Shown: positions 40,520-49,618 of the stretch, piece after piece | How positions within the stretch are numbered: the stretch's first letter is position 1 | How the letters are laid out: each line of letters begins with the position of its first letter | Assembly (NCBI RefSeq): GCF_900128885.1 | Contig: NZ_FQTU01000011.1 | Span: 11,861-75,860, forward strand | From: Alkalibacter saccharofermentans DSM 14828 | Lineage (GTDB): Bacteria > Bacillota > Clostridia > Eubacteriales > Alkalibacteraceae | Length of the DNA: 64,000 bases | Direction: 5' to 3' | The notes under the pieces: model-generated | The model's database searches: none | What the model was told of the DNA's origin: nothing | What the model saw: the letters and a program-made list of their open reading frames with translations, nothing else | Translations under genes and position numbers: made by a program

Positions 40520-41373
40520 TATTCCACCTCGCTTTTCAAGGTGATGTTATCTATGAGCCTTGCATTTTTAAATTTGACTGCTACTGCGACCAAGGCGTCA
40601 TTTTTGATTTCATCTGTTTTTGTGAAAGTTTCTTTATCAAGTATATCACCGTAGTCGACTTCTCCAAGGGTAATTTCTTCAAGGCTGTCCTTTAGGATTT
40701 CAAGAAGAGCATCTGTGGAGTGCAGCCCTTTTTTAAACTCCCCTTCAACCCTCGATAAAGCCTTATAAATCAGGGGAGCCTGAATCCTTTCTTCAGGTGC
40801 AAGGTTAGTGTTTCGGGAGCTTTTGGCAAGGCCGTCTAATTCCCTCACGGTGGGGCATTCGATGATGTTTAAATCGAAAAACAGCTCTTTTACCATCTTT
40901 TTTATTACAGCCACCTGCTGGGCGTCTTTTGCTCCGAAATAAACGTTATTCGGCTTTACGATATTTAACAGCTTAGCTACCACGGTAGTCACCCCTTTGA
41001 AGTGTCCCGGCCTTGAGCTGCCGCAAAGGTGATTGACGATATCCCCCTTGATTTCGACGAAGGTGGAACAATTGCCGGGATACATTTCCTGGGGTGAAGG
41101 GTGGAAAAACAGGTCCGTTCCTGCTTCTTTTGCCAAAGAGATATCCCCTATAAGGTCTCTGGGGTATGTTTCAAAATCCTCTCCAGGACCGAACTGAGAT
41201 GGGTTTACGAATACGCTTGTCACAACCAAGTCGTTTTCTGATTTAGCCCTTTCTATAAGAGAACAATGCCCTTCGTGGAGATAACCCATGGTAGGGACGA
41301 ATCCTATCCGTGTACTGTTATATCTATCCTTTAAGTAACGCTTTAAATCACCAACTGTGTAGATTTTGTCCAT
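40519..41373 (-). CDS. panC: Pantothenate synthetase
   Basis: 284 residues. VPTMGYLHEGHCSLIERAKS carries the HxGH nucleotidyl-transfer motif, VFVNPSQFGPGEDFETYPRD the pantoate site, and PNNVYFGAKDAQQVAVIKKM the KMSKS-like region. It joins pantoate to beta-alanine using ATP. It starts right after panB ends. Confidence 0.94.
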   Translation of the reverse strand: MDKIYTVGDLKRYLKDRYNSTRIGFVPTMGYLHEGHCSLIERAKSENDLVVTSVFVNPSQFGPGEDFETYPRDLIGDISLAKEAGTDLFFHPSPQEMYPGNCSTFVEIKGDIVNHLCGSSRPGHFKGVTTVVAKLLNIVKPNNVYFGAKDAQQVAVIKKMVKELFFDLNIIECPTVRELDGLAKSSRNTNLAPEERIQAPLIYKALSRVEGEFKKGLHSTDALLEILKDSLEEITLGEVDYGDILDKETFTKTDEIKNDALVAVAVKFKNARLIDNITLKSEVE

Positions 41374-42222
41374 TTATTGCTTCTCCTTTAACTCATCTAT
41401 TATTTTATCTTCCATGGAAAAGGTGTGTTTTGACTCGGGAAAGTCCCCTGAGGTCACCTCCTCGATGTAGCCTTTTACTGCATTTTCCATGACAGATCTC
41501 AAATCTGCATATTTTTTCGAAAATTTGGGAGATTGCCCGCTGAACAGACCCAAAAGATCATGCATGACCAAGACCTGGCCGTCACAGTATCTTCCTGCTC
41601 CTATGCCAATGGTGGGGATGGAAATAGTCTCTGATATCAACTTTGCCAATTTTTCAGGGATTCCTTCCAAAACCACGGCAAAAGCTCCCGCTTCCTCGAC
41701 GGCAATTGCGTCCTCAAGAACAGCCTTTGCCCTCGAGTAATCCTTGCCCTGTACCTTGAAGCCGCCAAAAACGTTTACGGACTGAGGGGTCAGTCCAATA
41801 TGCCCCATGACGGGTATCTGAGCATCTACTATTGCTTTAATCTTGTCAGAAACATTTATTCCTCCTTCGAGCTTAACCGCATTGGCTTTGCCATGCTGTA
41901 TGAGCCTGCCGGCATTTCTTACCGACTCTTCCACGCTTATGTGGTAAGACAAAAAAGGCATATCCCCTACGACAAAGGCTCTGTCTGCGCCTCTTGAAAC
42001 GCAACTGCAATGATATATCATATCCTCCATGGTAACCTCAAGGGTAGAGTCCAATCCCTGCATGACCATTCCCAATGAATCTCCTACCAGCAAGGCGTCT
42101 ACGCCAGCCTCGTCAAAAATCTTGGCAGTAGAATAATCGTAAGCTGTCAACATGGAGATTTTTTTGTTTTCATCTTTGCGACGGGCAAAAAAATCGACGC
42201 TGAATTTACTTTTCATATCCAA
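41374..42222 (-). CDS. panB: Ketopantoate hydroxymethyltransferase
   Basis: 282 residues. ISMLTAYDYSTAKIFDEAGV, LLVGDSLGMVMQG, MGHIGLTPQSVN and TIGIGAGRYCDGQVLV are the family blocks, including the magnesium ligands. It adds a one-carbon unit to 2-oxoisovalerate. It abuts the upstream reductase gene with no gap. Confidence 0.94.
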   Translation of the reverse strand: MDMKSKFSVDFFARRKDENKKISMLTAYDYSTAKIFDEAGVDALLVGDSLGMVMQGLDSTLEVTMEDMIYHCSCVSRGADRAFVVGDMPFLSYHISVEESVRNAGRLIQHGKANAVKLEGGINVSDKIKAIVDAQIPVMGHIGLTPQSVNVFGGFKVQGKDYSRAKAVLEDAIAVEEAGAFAVVLEGIPEKLAKLISETISIPTIGIGAGRYCDGQVLVMHDLLGLFSGQSPKFSKKYADLRSVMENAVKGYIEEVTSGDFPESKHTFSMEDKIIDELKEKQ

Positions 42223-43089
42223 TCACCTCCCATTATCCTTCTCAAAAATCTCTAGCATCTTTTCTGTATCTTTATCGGAGGAGCTTTTCTCCGCCATTAT
42301 TGCCGTCACCTTGCCAAGGGTTTTGTAAAGATCAAGCAGATTATCATCTAATGGTTCAAGGGCAGTGATATGTTTTTCGATAGTGGACATGTCCCCTCGA
42401 GCTACAGGTCCACTCAGCGCCGAAGAACCTTTTTCTTTAAAATTCTCTAATGTCGCCTCAACTAGCGGGATAAAAACCTCCTTTGAATCCTCATCTTCCC
42501 AGCCGATGGCTTTGAGCACATCGAATCCTGAATTTAGAAGAGTTACCAGGTAATTTGACAAGATGCACGCTCCGGCGTGGTACAAGATCTTATCGGACCT
42601 TTTGATCATGCGGGAATTGATCCCGGCAGATTCTAACATAGCATCGAGGAGATTTGGGTTCTTGCCGTTTCCCTCGTAAGTAAACCACCCGTTTTTTATA
42701 GCCGAAGAGCTGACTAAGGGGTTCGGAAAAGTCATCACCGGATGAAGGGAGTAGCACCCGCAACCGATTTTTTCAAATTCTGAAAAAACCCCGGAGTCAA
42801 GAGTCCCGCTCAAGTGAATCAGCAGGTGGTCTTTAGTTATTTCGCCTGTTTTGACCAGCTTGGCGGCTATATCGATGATTGCATCGTCAGGAACAGAGAC
42901 GATTATTATATCGCTTTCTGCGGCAGCTTCATCCAGGCTATCGAAAACCGCTGAAGAGGTTTCCTTTGCGCCAAATTGAGATGAATCGTAGCTTCTGCTA
43001 TAAAATCCGGAAATAAGAAGACCTTTTTCCTTAAAGAACCTTCCCAGTGACACTCCTGCGTTGCCTGCGCCTATAAATCCTATTTTCAT
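42223..43089 (-). CDS. DUF2520 Rossmann-fold reductase, probable PanG-type ketopantoate reductase
   Basis: 288 residues. IGFIGAGNAGVSLGRFFKEK is an NADP-binding turn, then DIIIVSVPDDAI and LIHLSGTLDSGVF; from about 135 the DUF2520 domain follows (YSLHPVMTFPNP, HAGACILSNYLVTL). It is not the classical PanE. Proteins of this type replace PanE in Francisella and in Clostridioides (PanG), and its place as first gene before panB supports that role. It would reduce ketopantoate to pantoate, the step otherwise missing from this operon. Confidence 0.8.
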   Translation of the reverse strand: MKIGFIGAGNAGVSLGRFFKEKGLLISGFYSRSYDSSQFGAKETSSAVFDSLDEAAAESDIIIVSVPDDAIIDIAAKLVKTGEITKDHLLIHLSGTLDSGVFSEFEKIGCGCYSLHPVMTFPNPLVSSSAIKNGWFTYEGNGKNPNLLDAMLESAGINSRMIKRSDKILYHAGACILSNYLVTLLNSGFDVLKAIGWEDEDSKEVFIPLVEATLENFKEKGSSALSGPVARGDMSTIEKHITALEPLDDNLLDLYKTLGKVTAIMAEKSSSDKDTEKMLEIFEKDNGR

Positions 43090-43109
43090 ACATTTCCTCC
43101 TAAAGAAAA

Positions 43110-43137
43110 AGGTCCTCCGCCTTTTGGAAGAGGACCT
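43110..43137 (-). terminator. Leader terminator of the pantothenate operon
   Basis: On the minus strand AGGTCCTC (43130-43137) pairs with GAGGACCT (43110-43117), followed by TTTTTC and then directly by the ribosome site TAGGAGG. A terminator just before the first gene implies attenuation. Confidence 0.75.
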
Positions 43138-43250
43138 TCATGACTCGATTGACATGACAAAACAGACATCCCTTAAATAGAGGACGTTTTGCACAAAAGA
43201 GCTTATCAGGTCTCTGTCCCAAAGGGATCAAAGCGGTTTTTTTTGTATAT
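43138..43250 (-). promoter_or_regulatory. Structured leader of the pantothenate operon
   Basis: Upstream on the minus strand are TCCC-TTT-GGGA (about 43219-43229), AGAGACCT (43208-43215), which can pair with the terminator's left arm AGGTCCTCT (one bulged C) as an antiterminator, and CAAAAC...GTTTTG around the ATTTAAGGGA loop (about 43160-43195). A pan-motif RNA is known upstream of pan operons in Firmicutes; I could not verify the match. Confidence 0.45.
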
Positions 43251-43359
43251 CATTAACTATAAAATACAATAAATCTTAAAAAAATGCAAGGACTAGAGCC
43301 TAAAGTGATTGGCTGTGGTAAAATAGTATCAAACAACCAATTTCAAAAGAGGTGAGGAA

Positions 43360-44673
43360 ATGGACAAAAATAATCTTAGAAAAGAAGCTGCAGGCTTTTT
43401 GAAGCAACATAAAATGTGGGCAGATGAGTTGGACTTTGAACATGAAAGCAGTCTGTTCGCAAAGGATATGGAAGATGGATTAAACGTTGGAGAAAAATCT
43501 ACTTTAAAGATGATACCTGGTTATATAGATCCATCGGCAAATGTTGAAACCAACAAAGCAGTTATTGCGGTAGATGCGGGAGGAACTAACTTCAGAAGGG
43601 CTTTGGTGACGTTTACGAACAAAGGGCCAATAATAAGCAAATTTAAGAAATATCCCATGCCTGGGGTCGATAAAGAGGTAGAAGTAGATGAATTTTTTGA
43701 GATTATTGCCAGATATTTAAACTCAATAGCTGACAAAAGCGAAAATATAGGTTTTTGCTTTTCATACCCTGCAGAGATCATGCCTGACAGAGAGGGTAAG
43801 ATAATATCCCTTACCAAGGAAGTAAAGGTTAAAAATGCCACGGGAGTGGAGATAGGAAAAGAGCTTAAAAATAAGCTGTCTGGTGGTAGCTCTAAAAGCG
43901 TGGCGGTGTTAAATGATGCGACTGCTACTCTATTAAGCGGCAAAGCCATGGCAGAAGATAAAAATTATGACGACTTCATTGGCCTGATACTTGGCACTGG
44001 GATGAACACCTGCTATGTTGAAAAAAATATAAATGTAAAAAAAAGCGAGATTCTCAGCGGTACAGAGGGATATACTCTAATCAACCTTGAGTCTGGCGGC
44101 TACGGAAATATCAAAAGGGGAACGGCGGATATAAAGCTGGATGAAAAGACTATAAATCCTGGGGAACAGCTGATGGAAAAGATGCTTTCGGGAGCGTATA
44201 TGGGACAACTCGTTCTTGAAACGATTAAACTGGCCGCGTCTGAAGGGATGCTTTCAGAGGACCTTTCTGATGAAATTTGCGATTTGGAAAAGCTGTCTTC
44301 AGTTGATTCAGCAGACTTGCTTGATGATCCGGAGGGCAGAAGAAATCTGATCGGCAAGGCGATTAGAAGGCACGGAACGAAAGAAGATGGCTGGCTGATT
44401 GAAGCAATAGTAGACGGTTTGTACGAAAGGTCTGCAAAGTACTTGGCAGTGAACATAAACGGCATACTTGTAAAAACGGGAAAGGGCACGGCACCTGAAA
44501 AACCGGTTTGCCTGGTAATTGACGGATCTGCTTTCTACGGTTCAAAGAAATTCATGGAAAAATTCGACAGATACCTGGATTTTATGAAAGAAAGCTTTGG
44601 GAGGCATGTGGAAAGGATAAAGGTCGAGGATGCAAGCCTTATGGGAAGCGCGATAGCGGGGCTGTTAAGATAA
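43360..44673 (+). CDS. Hexokinase of the eukaryotic-type family
   Basis: 437 residues. AVIAVDAGGTNFRRALV (phosphate-1 loop), GFCFSYPAEIMPDREGKI, AVLNDATATLLSG (catalytic aspartate) and GLILGTGMNTCYVE are hexokinase signatures, and size and layout match the two-domain eukaryotic hexokinase family, not bacterial glucokinase/ROK (about 320). It phosphorylates hexoses with ATP. It is divergent from the pan operon and has repeat copy B directly after its stop. Confidence 0.82.
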   Translation: MDKNNLRKEAAGFLKQHKMWADELDFEHESSLFAKDMEDGLNVGEKSTLKMIPGYIDPSANVETNKAVIAVDAGGTNFRRALVTFTNKGPIISKFKKYPMPGVDKEVEVDEFFEIIARYLNSIADKSENIGFCFSYPAEIMPDREGKIISLTKEVKVKNATGVEIGKELKNKLSGGSSKSVAVLNDATATLLSGKAMAEDKNYDDFIGLILGTGMNTCYVEKNINVKKSEILSGTEGYTLINLESGGYGNIKRGTADIKLDEKTINPGEQLMEKMLSGAYMGQLVLETIKLAASEGMLSEDLSDEICDLEKLSSVDSADLLDDPEGRRNLIGKAIRRHGTKEDGWLIEAIVDGLYERSAKYLAVNINGILVKTGKGTAPEKPVCLVIDGSAFYGSKKFMEKFDRYLDFMKESFGRHVERIKVEDASLMGSAIAGLLR

Positions 44674-45190
44674 AAGTGGAGAGTTGGTCAGTTGGAAAGT
44701 GGAAAGTAGAAAGTTGGAAAGTGGAAAGTAGAAAGTTGGAAAGTTGGTCAGTTGGAAAGTAGAAAGCGACCAATACGATTGCTTGACAACCGTTTCCCGA
44801 TAGCCCAACGACCGTTTAACCTGTATTTCCCGGATAATCGTTGAACCATGGTGGGACAATGGTTGAAGGTTCGCTTCGCTCACGTGGGATGCTCCCTTTG
44901 GTCGCGGGAAAAGCTCGTTTTACTCGCGAGAAAAGCGCAACGCGCGTGTTTCAAGTTCTAAGTTCTAAGATATAAGATATAAGTAAAAGCAGGAAGTTGG
45001 TCAGTTGGAAAGTAGAAAGCGACCAATACGATTGCTTGACAACCGTTTCCCGATAGCCCCACAATCGTTTAACATGTATTCCCACAGTCGCTTCAGCGAC
45101 TAAACGACTGTTTCCCAACCGTTTCCCGATAGCCCAACGACCGTTTAACCTTTATTTACCGCCTCACCGATTCCCGGCTACCAATCAATT
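44674..45190. repeat. Mosaic intergenic repeat, copy B
   Basis: No gene lies in this 530-base gap. It opens with AGTTGGAA/AGTGGAA/AGTAGAA units (44675-44765), then the AAAGCGACCAATACGATTG block shared with copy A. ATAATCGTTGAACCATGG (about 44834) is also shared with A. Then comes a GC-rich part with short inverted repeats (GCGC-AAC-GCGCG, CTCG/CGAG). A second GTTGGAAAGTAGAAAGCGAC block starts at about 45003, and 45051-45150 (with AGTCGCT-TC-AGCGACT) is nearly repeated at 48523-48622 in copy C. Confidence 0.8.
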
Positions 45191-45205
45191 AGGAGGAGGA
45201 AACCC

Positions 45206-45907
45206 ATGTCTATAATTCTAAAAAACGTTATGAAAACCTATAAATCCGGAGAAGTAGAAACTCACGCTTTAAAAGGCGTAAGCCTGGAAATCAAGGAGGG
45301 GGAATTCATCGTCATTCTAGGCCCCAGCGGCAGCGGAAAGAGCACCCTGCTAAACGTGATAAGCGGGCTGGACACCCCAACGTCCGGGGTAATAATGTAT
45401 AAGGACACGGAGCTTACAAAGCTTTCGGAAGACAAGCTTACAGAGTTCAGGCGAAACCATTTGGGTTTTGTGTTTCAGCAGTACAATCTGCTTCAAAATC
45501 TTACCGCCTTGGAAAATGTCCAGATGGGATCAGATATTGGAAAGGCTCCGTTAGATCCTGAAGACATCCTTGCAAAGGTGGGCCTTAAGGATCAGATGCA
45601 CAAGTACCCATACCAGCTTTCGGGAGGAGAACAGCAAAGGGTCTCGGTAGCTAGGAGCGTAGCTAAAAATCCAGAGATCCTCTTTTGCGATGAGCCCACA
45701 GGGTCCTTGGACGAAGAGACTTCTAAGCAGGTCCTTAGAGTCATAGAAGACCTCAACAGGGATCTTAAGACCACCATGGTAGTCATCACCCATAATCCGG
45801 GGATAGGTGCCATGGCTGACAGAGTTATTAAAATGAATTCAGGGAAAATCGAAGAGATAATCGAAAACAAGGATAAAATATCAGCAGGTCAAATTCAGTG
45901 GGGGTAG
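45206..45907 (+). CDS. ABC exporter ATP-binding protein (MacB/LolD type)
   Basis: 233 residues. Walker A GPSGSGKST, Q-loop FQQYNLL, signature LSGGEQQRVS and Walker B ILFCDEPTGSLD are intact. It belongs to the type VII (MacB-like) exporters that use FtsX-type permeases by mechanotransmission. It is followed at once by its FtsX permease. GGAGGAGG precedes the ATG, inside the end of repeat copy B. Confidence 0.9.
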   Translation: MSIILKNVMKTYKSGEVETHALKGVSLEIKEGEFIVILGPSGSGKSTLLNVISGLDTPTSGVIMYKDTELTKLSEDKLTEFRRNHLGFVFQQYNLLQNLTALENVQMGSDIGKAPLDPEDILAKVGLKDQMHKYPYQLSGGEQQRVSVARSVAKNPEILFCDEPTGSLDEETSKQVLRVIEDLNRDLKTTMVVITHNPGIGAMADRVIKMNSGKIEEIIENKDKISAGQIQWG

Positions 45908-45916
45908 GTGGATGAC

Positions 45917-48289
45917 ATGCTAATAAAAAATATGATGAAGACCATTAAAAAAAAGAGACTGCAGCTCATGGCAATCGGCATGATAGTTTTGCTGAGCTCT
46001 TTTTTGTATTCGACCATGTCCTATGCGATAAACGGATTGGAAGAACCCACAGAAAGGTATCTTGAGGAGTATGGTCAAGAGGATTTTTCAGTTGAGATGT
46101 TGTCGGTCTTGACGCTGGAAGAAGCTCAAAACCTTTATTCACACGAATCGGTTCCCGGTGGCATATACACATTATCCGCCGTAAAGAACTATGATCCTGA
46201 GATATTCTATGAACTCATGAAAAACCGCATCGATTCTTTTTTAAGGATTTATCCCCAGGTTGAATTGGAGCTAAGGGAATTTAAGGAATTCTACTTCAGG
46301 TGGCAAGGGACAAATACGAGAGTTCTTGCAATCAAGGACGGAGTGGATCTGAACAGATCGAAGATGGAACAGGGGGTAAAGCCATCATCGGATAACGAGA
46401 TAGCCATAACCAGGGTGTACGCAGAAAAAAACGACATCGAAATAGGGGATGATATCGATATTGATGGAAAGACTTTTCTAGTCACCGGATATGTACTTTT
46501 CCCAGATTATACATTTCCAATGCTTGACGATTCTTTTATCATAGACAACGGAAAGCAGACGCTTGCACTTTTTACAGACGAAGCTTTTGAGTCGATTTCA
46601 GGTTCGTTGGGCATGAGGCTCGCAGGCAGAATATCCGATGGAATGGACAGCGTGGAATTTCGAGAAAAGATATCAGAAAGGATATCAGACCATGAAGAGC
46701 TGAATTTCGCCCTTGGCGCCGTGCTGACAGAAAATCAGCTCAGAAGCGGCGCGATATTTGACGAATTGCGCGGGGGAAAAGTATTTACTCTGGGATTGAG
46801 CATAATGATAGCTTCAATTGCCATAGTCATAGCGGCAATAATAATATTCAAGATCTTAAATGCAGAAAGAGGTCAGATAGGGCTATTGAAGGCGATTGGG
46901 TACAGGAGAAGAAACATTGCTTTGCCTTATCTTATCCTCGTGGGGATAATCGCCCTCCCGATGCTCATCGCCGGATATTTCGCAGGGGTTTTGGCAGCGG
47001 TGCCTATGAAGAATATGTACCTTGAGTTTTATCTTCTTCCTGCAAATCCAATAAATCAGGAAGCGTCGGTATTTTTAACTGCAGTTTTCGTGCCTATGAT
47101 ATTTTTCACAGGCCTTTCCGGTATCGTAATATTTAAAATGCTATCTACTAAGCCCCTTGATCTTCTATACCTGCATAGGGAAAAGAAGGTAAACCGTTTG
47201 ACAAAAATCACGAGCAGCCTGCTTAAAGGCTCCAAGGGAAAGACAAAATTCAAATACCTATATGCTGTAAGAAATACAGGGAAGTTCGCAATATTTTTCT
47301 TTGGCATCGCACTGTCCACCCTGCTGATACTTTTTAGCTTCATGATGGACGGCTTGATAGAAAGGATGGCATTGGAAAGCTACGAATCCGTTGCCTATGA
47401 ATACGAAGCATATATAGATCCTTCTGAGATGCCACCGGATATAATAGAAGGGCAGGAGCGTTTTTTAACTTATCCCGATGCATTCTTGGAAGGGAATTCA
47501 CTGATAGCATCCGGCCTTGAATCGGACAACGAGCTGTACAACCTTTATAACAGTAGGGGAGAAAACATCACATCCCTCCTAGAGGAAGGAGGGATAGTTA
47601 CTAAGAGCGCGAGCCTGAAATTCGGGGTGGACGAAGGAGACGTAGTAGATTTAAGGCTTGGCTCAAGGAACGTCAGCCTAGAGATCAAGGCAGTTTCTGA
47701 GGATTACAGTTCAGACAAGATATATATGGAAAGAGGCTATTTAAGCCACATTATCACCGAAGGTGAGACGAGAGATCTTTTCACAGGAATATATGCTCTA
47801 GAGAGACCTTCTTCTGAAGAATATTCCGCCATATTGGAGAAAAGAGCTATCATGGAGCAAGCTGAATTGATGCAAGATTTCATGAAGTATGCAGTTTATA
47901 TAATGGTAGGTTCTTCCGCATTGATCGCATTGGTGATACTTTTTGTCCTCACTACAATGACCGTAGAGGATAATTATTACAACATATCCCTTTTGAAGGT
48001 AATGGGATACAATAAAAAAGAGGTAAATTCCATGGTCCTCGACAGCTACCTGGTATACACAGTGATTTCTTTTATCGCAAGCATTCCCATTGCCCTGATT
48101 TCGTTGAACTGGATGGTGGAATTCTTCGCAAAAGGCTATGGGATGGTCATACCATTTGAATTCAGATTAGTTCATGCTGTTTTGGGATTTGTGATCATCA
48201 TGGCAATATTTTTTGCAGGGACTTTTGCAGGAAAGAGAAAGATAAACAGGATTGCCCTTCAGGAGGTACTCAAAGCATATGGAGAGTAG
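45917..48289 (+). CDS. FtsX-domain ABC permease
   Basis: 790 residues. One helix near the N-terminus (LMAIGMIVLLSSFLYS), an extracellular domain of about 230 residues, three helices (290-420, FtsX domain 1), a second large outer domain and three more helices (about 660-790, FtsX domain 2 with LLKVMGYNKKEVNSMV). This is the long two-FtsX form. Substrate is unknown; lipoproteins, peptides or antibiotics are typical. The ATG at 45917 follows AGGTGG; an in-frame GTG at 45908 is too close to the previous stop. Repeat copy C starts right after it. Confidence 0.88.
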   Translation: MLIKNMMKTIKKKRLQLMAIGMIVLLSSFLYSTMSYAINGLEEPTERYLEEYGQEDFSVEMLSVLTLEEAQNLYSHESVPGGIYTLSAVKNYDPEIFYELMKNRIDSFLRIYPQVELELREFKEFYFRWQGTNTRVLAIKDGVDLNRSKMEQGVKPSSDNEIAITRVYAEKNDIEIGDDIDIDGKTFLVTGYVLFPDYTFPMLDDSFIIDNGKQTLALFTDEAFESISGSLGMRLAGRISDGMDSVEFREKISERISDHEELNFALGAVLTENQLRSGAIFDELRGGKVFTLGLSIMIASIAIVIAAIIIFKILNAERGQIGLLKAIGYRRRNIALPYLILVGIIALPMLIAGYFAGVLAAVPMKNMYLEFYLLPANPINQEASVFLTAVFVPMIFFTGLSGIVIFKMLSTKPLDLLYLHREKKVNRLTKITSSLLKGSKGKTKFKYLYAVRNTGKFAIFFFGIALSTLLILFSFMMDGLIERMALESYESVAYEYEAYIDPSEMPPDIIEGQERFLTYPDAFLEGNSLIASGLESDNELYNLYNSRGENITSLLEEGGIVTKSASLKFGVDEGDVVDLRLGSRNVSLEIKAVSEDYSSDKIYMERGYLSHIITEGETRDLFTGIYALERPSSEEYSAILEKRAIMEQAELMQDFMKYAVYIMVGSSALIALVILFVLTTMTVEDNYYNISLLKVMGYNKKEVNSMVLDSYLVYTVISFIASIPIALISLNWMVEFFAKGYGMVIPFEFRLVHAVLGFVIIMAIFFAGTFAGKRKINRIALQEVLKAYGE

Positions 48290-48660
48290 GGTCCGGTAAG
48301 TTGAAAGTGGAAAGTTGGAAAGTTGGAAAGTTGAAAGTTGAAAGTTGGAAAGTGGAAAGTTGGAAAGTTGAAAGTAAAAACCTTTTAATTACTTAAAGCT
48401 TACAACTTTTTTACGAGACGGAGTCTCATTTCTCGACTGCATAGCAGTCATTTCCCGTGCGGCAGAGCCGGACAATAAACAGTCGCTTCAGCGACTAATA
48501 CGACTGTTTCCCAATCGTTTCCCGATAGCCCCACAATCGTTTAACATGTATTCCCACAGTCGCTTCAGCGACTAATACGACTGTTTACCAACCGTTTCCC
48601 GATAGCCCAACGATCGTTTAACATGTATTTCCCGGCTCACCGGCTCACTACGACCCGGAA
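48290..48660. repeat. Mosaic intergenic repeat, copy C
   Basis: No gene in this stretch. GTTGGAAA/GTTGAAA units run from 48297 to 48375. 48385-48498 is a 114-base block with tandem small hairpins (GAGAC-GGA-GTCTC, GACTGC-ATA-GCAGTC, CGGC-AGA-GCCG, AGTCGCT-TC-AGCGACT) that recurs at 58005-58118 with about three changes. 48523-48622 matches copy B. The stretch 48661-48784 that follows is a plain promoter region with GATAAAATG-like elements and no clear signal. Confidence 0.82.
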
Positions 48661-48784
48661 GGAATCCACAGCAACTTAAAACTTTATGGTAGTTAAAAAA
48701 ACAGACCTATGATAAAATGAAATTTAGTTCAAATTAATGTAGGCGTAAATTTGTCTGCAGTTCGTAGAAGGTGGAGTAATCATC

Positions 48785-49600
48785 ATGTTGGAGTTTATAA
48801 AATATCCCTATCTTATCATCAAGGAAAACTTTGTTGAAACGGGTAGAACAATTGAAATGTCTATTAAGGATTTACAAAAAAAATATAGTGGAGCGGCATT
48901 TGGACTCTTCTGGTCTCTTTTTAAGCCAATGCTTTTTATTTTTGTGTATTGGTTTGCCATTGACATAGGTATACGGGGAGGCAGCCCGGTGGGAAATCAC
49001 CCTTTCATTCTATGGCTGATATCCGGCATAGTGCCTTGGTTTTTCATTTCAGAGGCTCTTACCTACGGCGGAACGGCAATAAGACAGAACAAACACCTGG
49101 TAACAAAAATGGTGTATCCTGTAGCAACGATACCGACCTTTAGGGTACTGTCTTTGTTTTATGTTCATCTGGCAATGACCGTCATTGCAATAGCAATATT
49201 TGCCGCTTCCGGATATTATCCTACAGTATACTATCTGCAGTTGATCTATTACAATGTGGCGCTGTTGTTTTTCATGGTCGTCTTGTCCTGGACTACATCT
49301 GCCTTGGTCGTAATAAGTAGAGACTTCGAGCATTTTTTAAAGTCGATAACCCAGATGATATTTTGGCTTACGCCGATCATTTGGAATTTATCCAATGTCA
49401 GGGGGCCGATCAAGTACCTGTTAATGGCAAATCCCATATACTATTTTATAAAAGGATATCGGGATACGTTTCTGGGAGGGGAATGGTTTTTTGAGAACAT
49501 GACATATACAGGCTATTTCTGGTTTGTGATGTTGATATTGGTTTTTTTAGGAGCTTTCGTTTTCAACAAGCTGAAAAATGAATTTTCCGATATTCTGTAA
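48785..49600 (+). CDS. ABC-2 polysaccharide/teichoic acid export permease
   Basis: 271 residues with six hydrophobic helices of the ABC-2 (TagG/RfbA/Wzm) family: KDLQKKYSGAAFGLFWSLFKP at the start and MIFWLTPIIWNLSNV in the middle. It exports a lipid-linked cell-surface polymer with the ATPase encoded 18 bases downstream. The ATG is preceded by AGAAGGTGGAG. Confidence 0.88.
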   Translation: MLEFIKYPYLIIKENFVETGRTIEMSIKDLQKKYSGAAFGLFWSLFKPMLFIFVYWFAIDIGIRGGSPVGNHPFILWLISGIVPWFFISEALTYGGTAIRQNKHLVTKMVYPVATIPTFRVLSLFYVHLAMTVIAIAIFAASGYYPTVYYLQLIYYNVALLFFMVVLSWTTSALVVISRDFEHFLKSITQMIFWLTPIIWNLSNVRGPIKYLLMANPIYYFIKGYRDTFLGGEWFFENMTYTGYFWFVMLILVFLGAFVFNKLKNEFSDIL

Positions 49601-49618
49601 TTTTACGAGGAGAGTAAG

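Noticed and set aside
44674..45190. CRISPR-like regular repeats
   Set aside because: The AGTTGGAA units are back to back without spacers, the longer blocks are irregularly spaced, and no cas gene is present.
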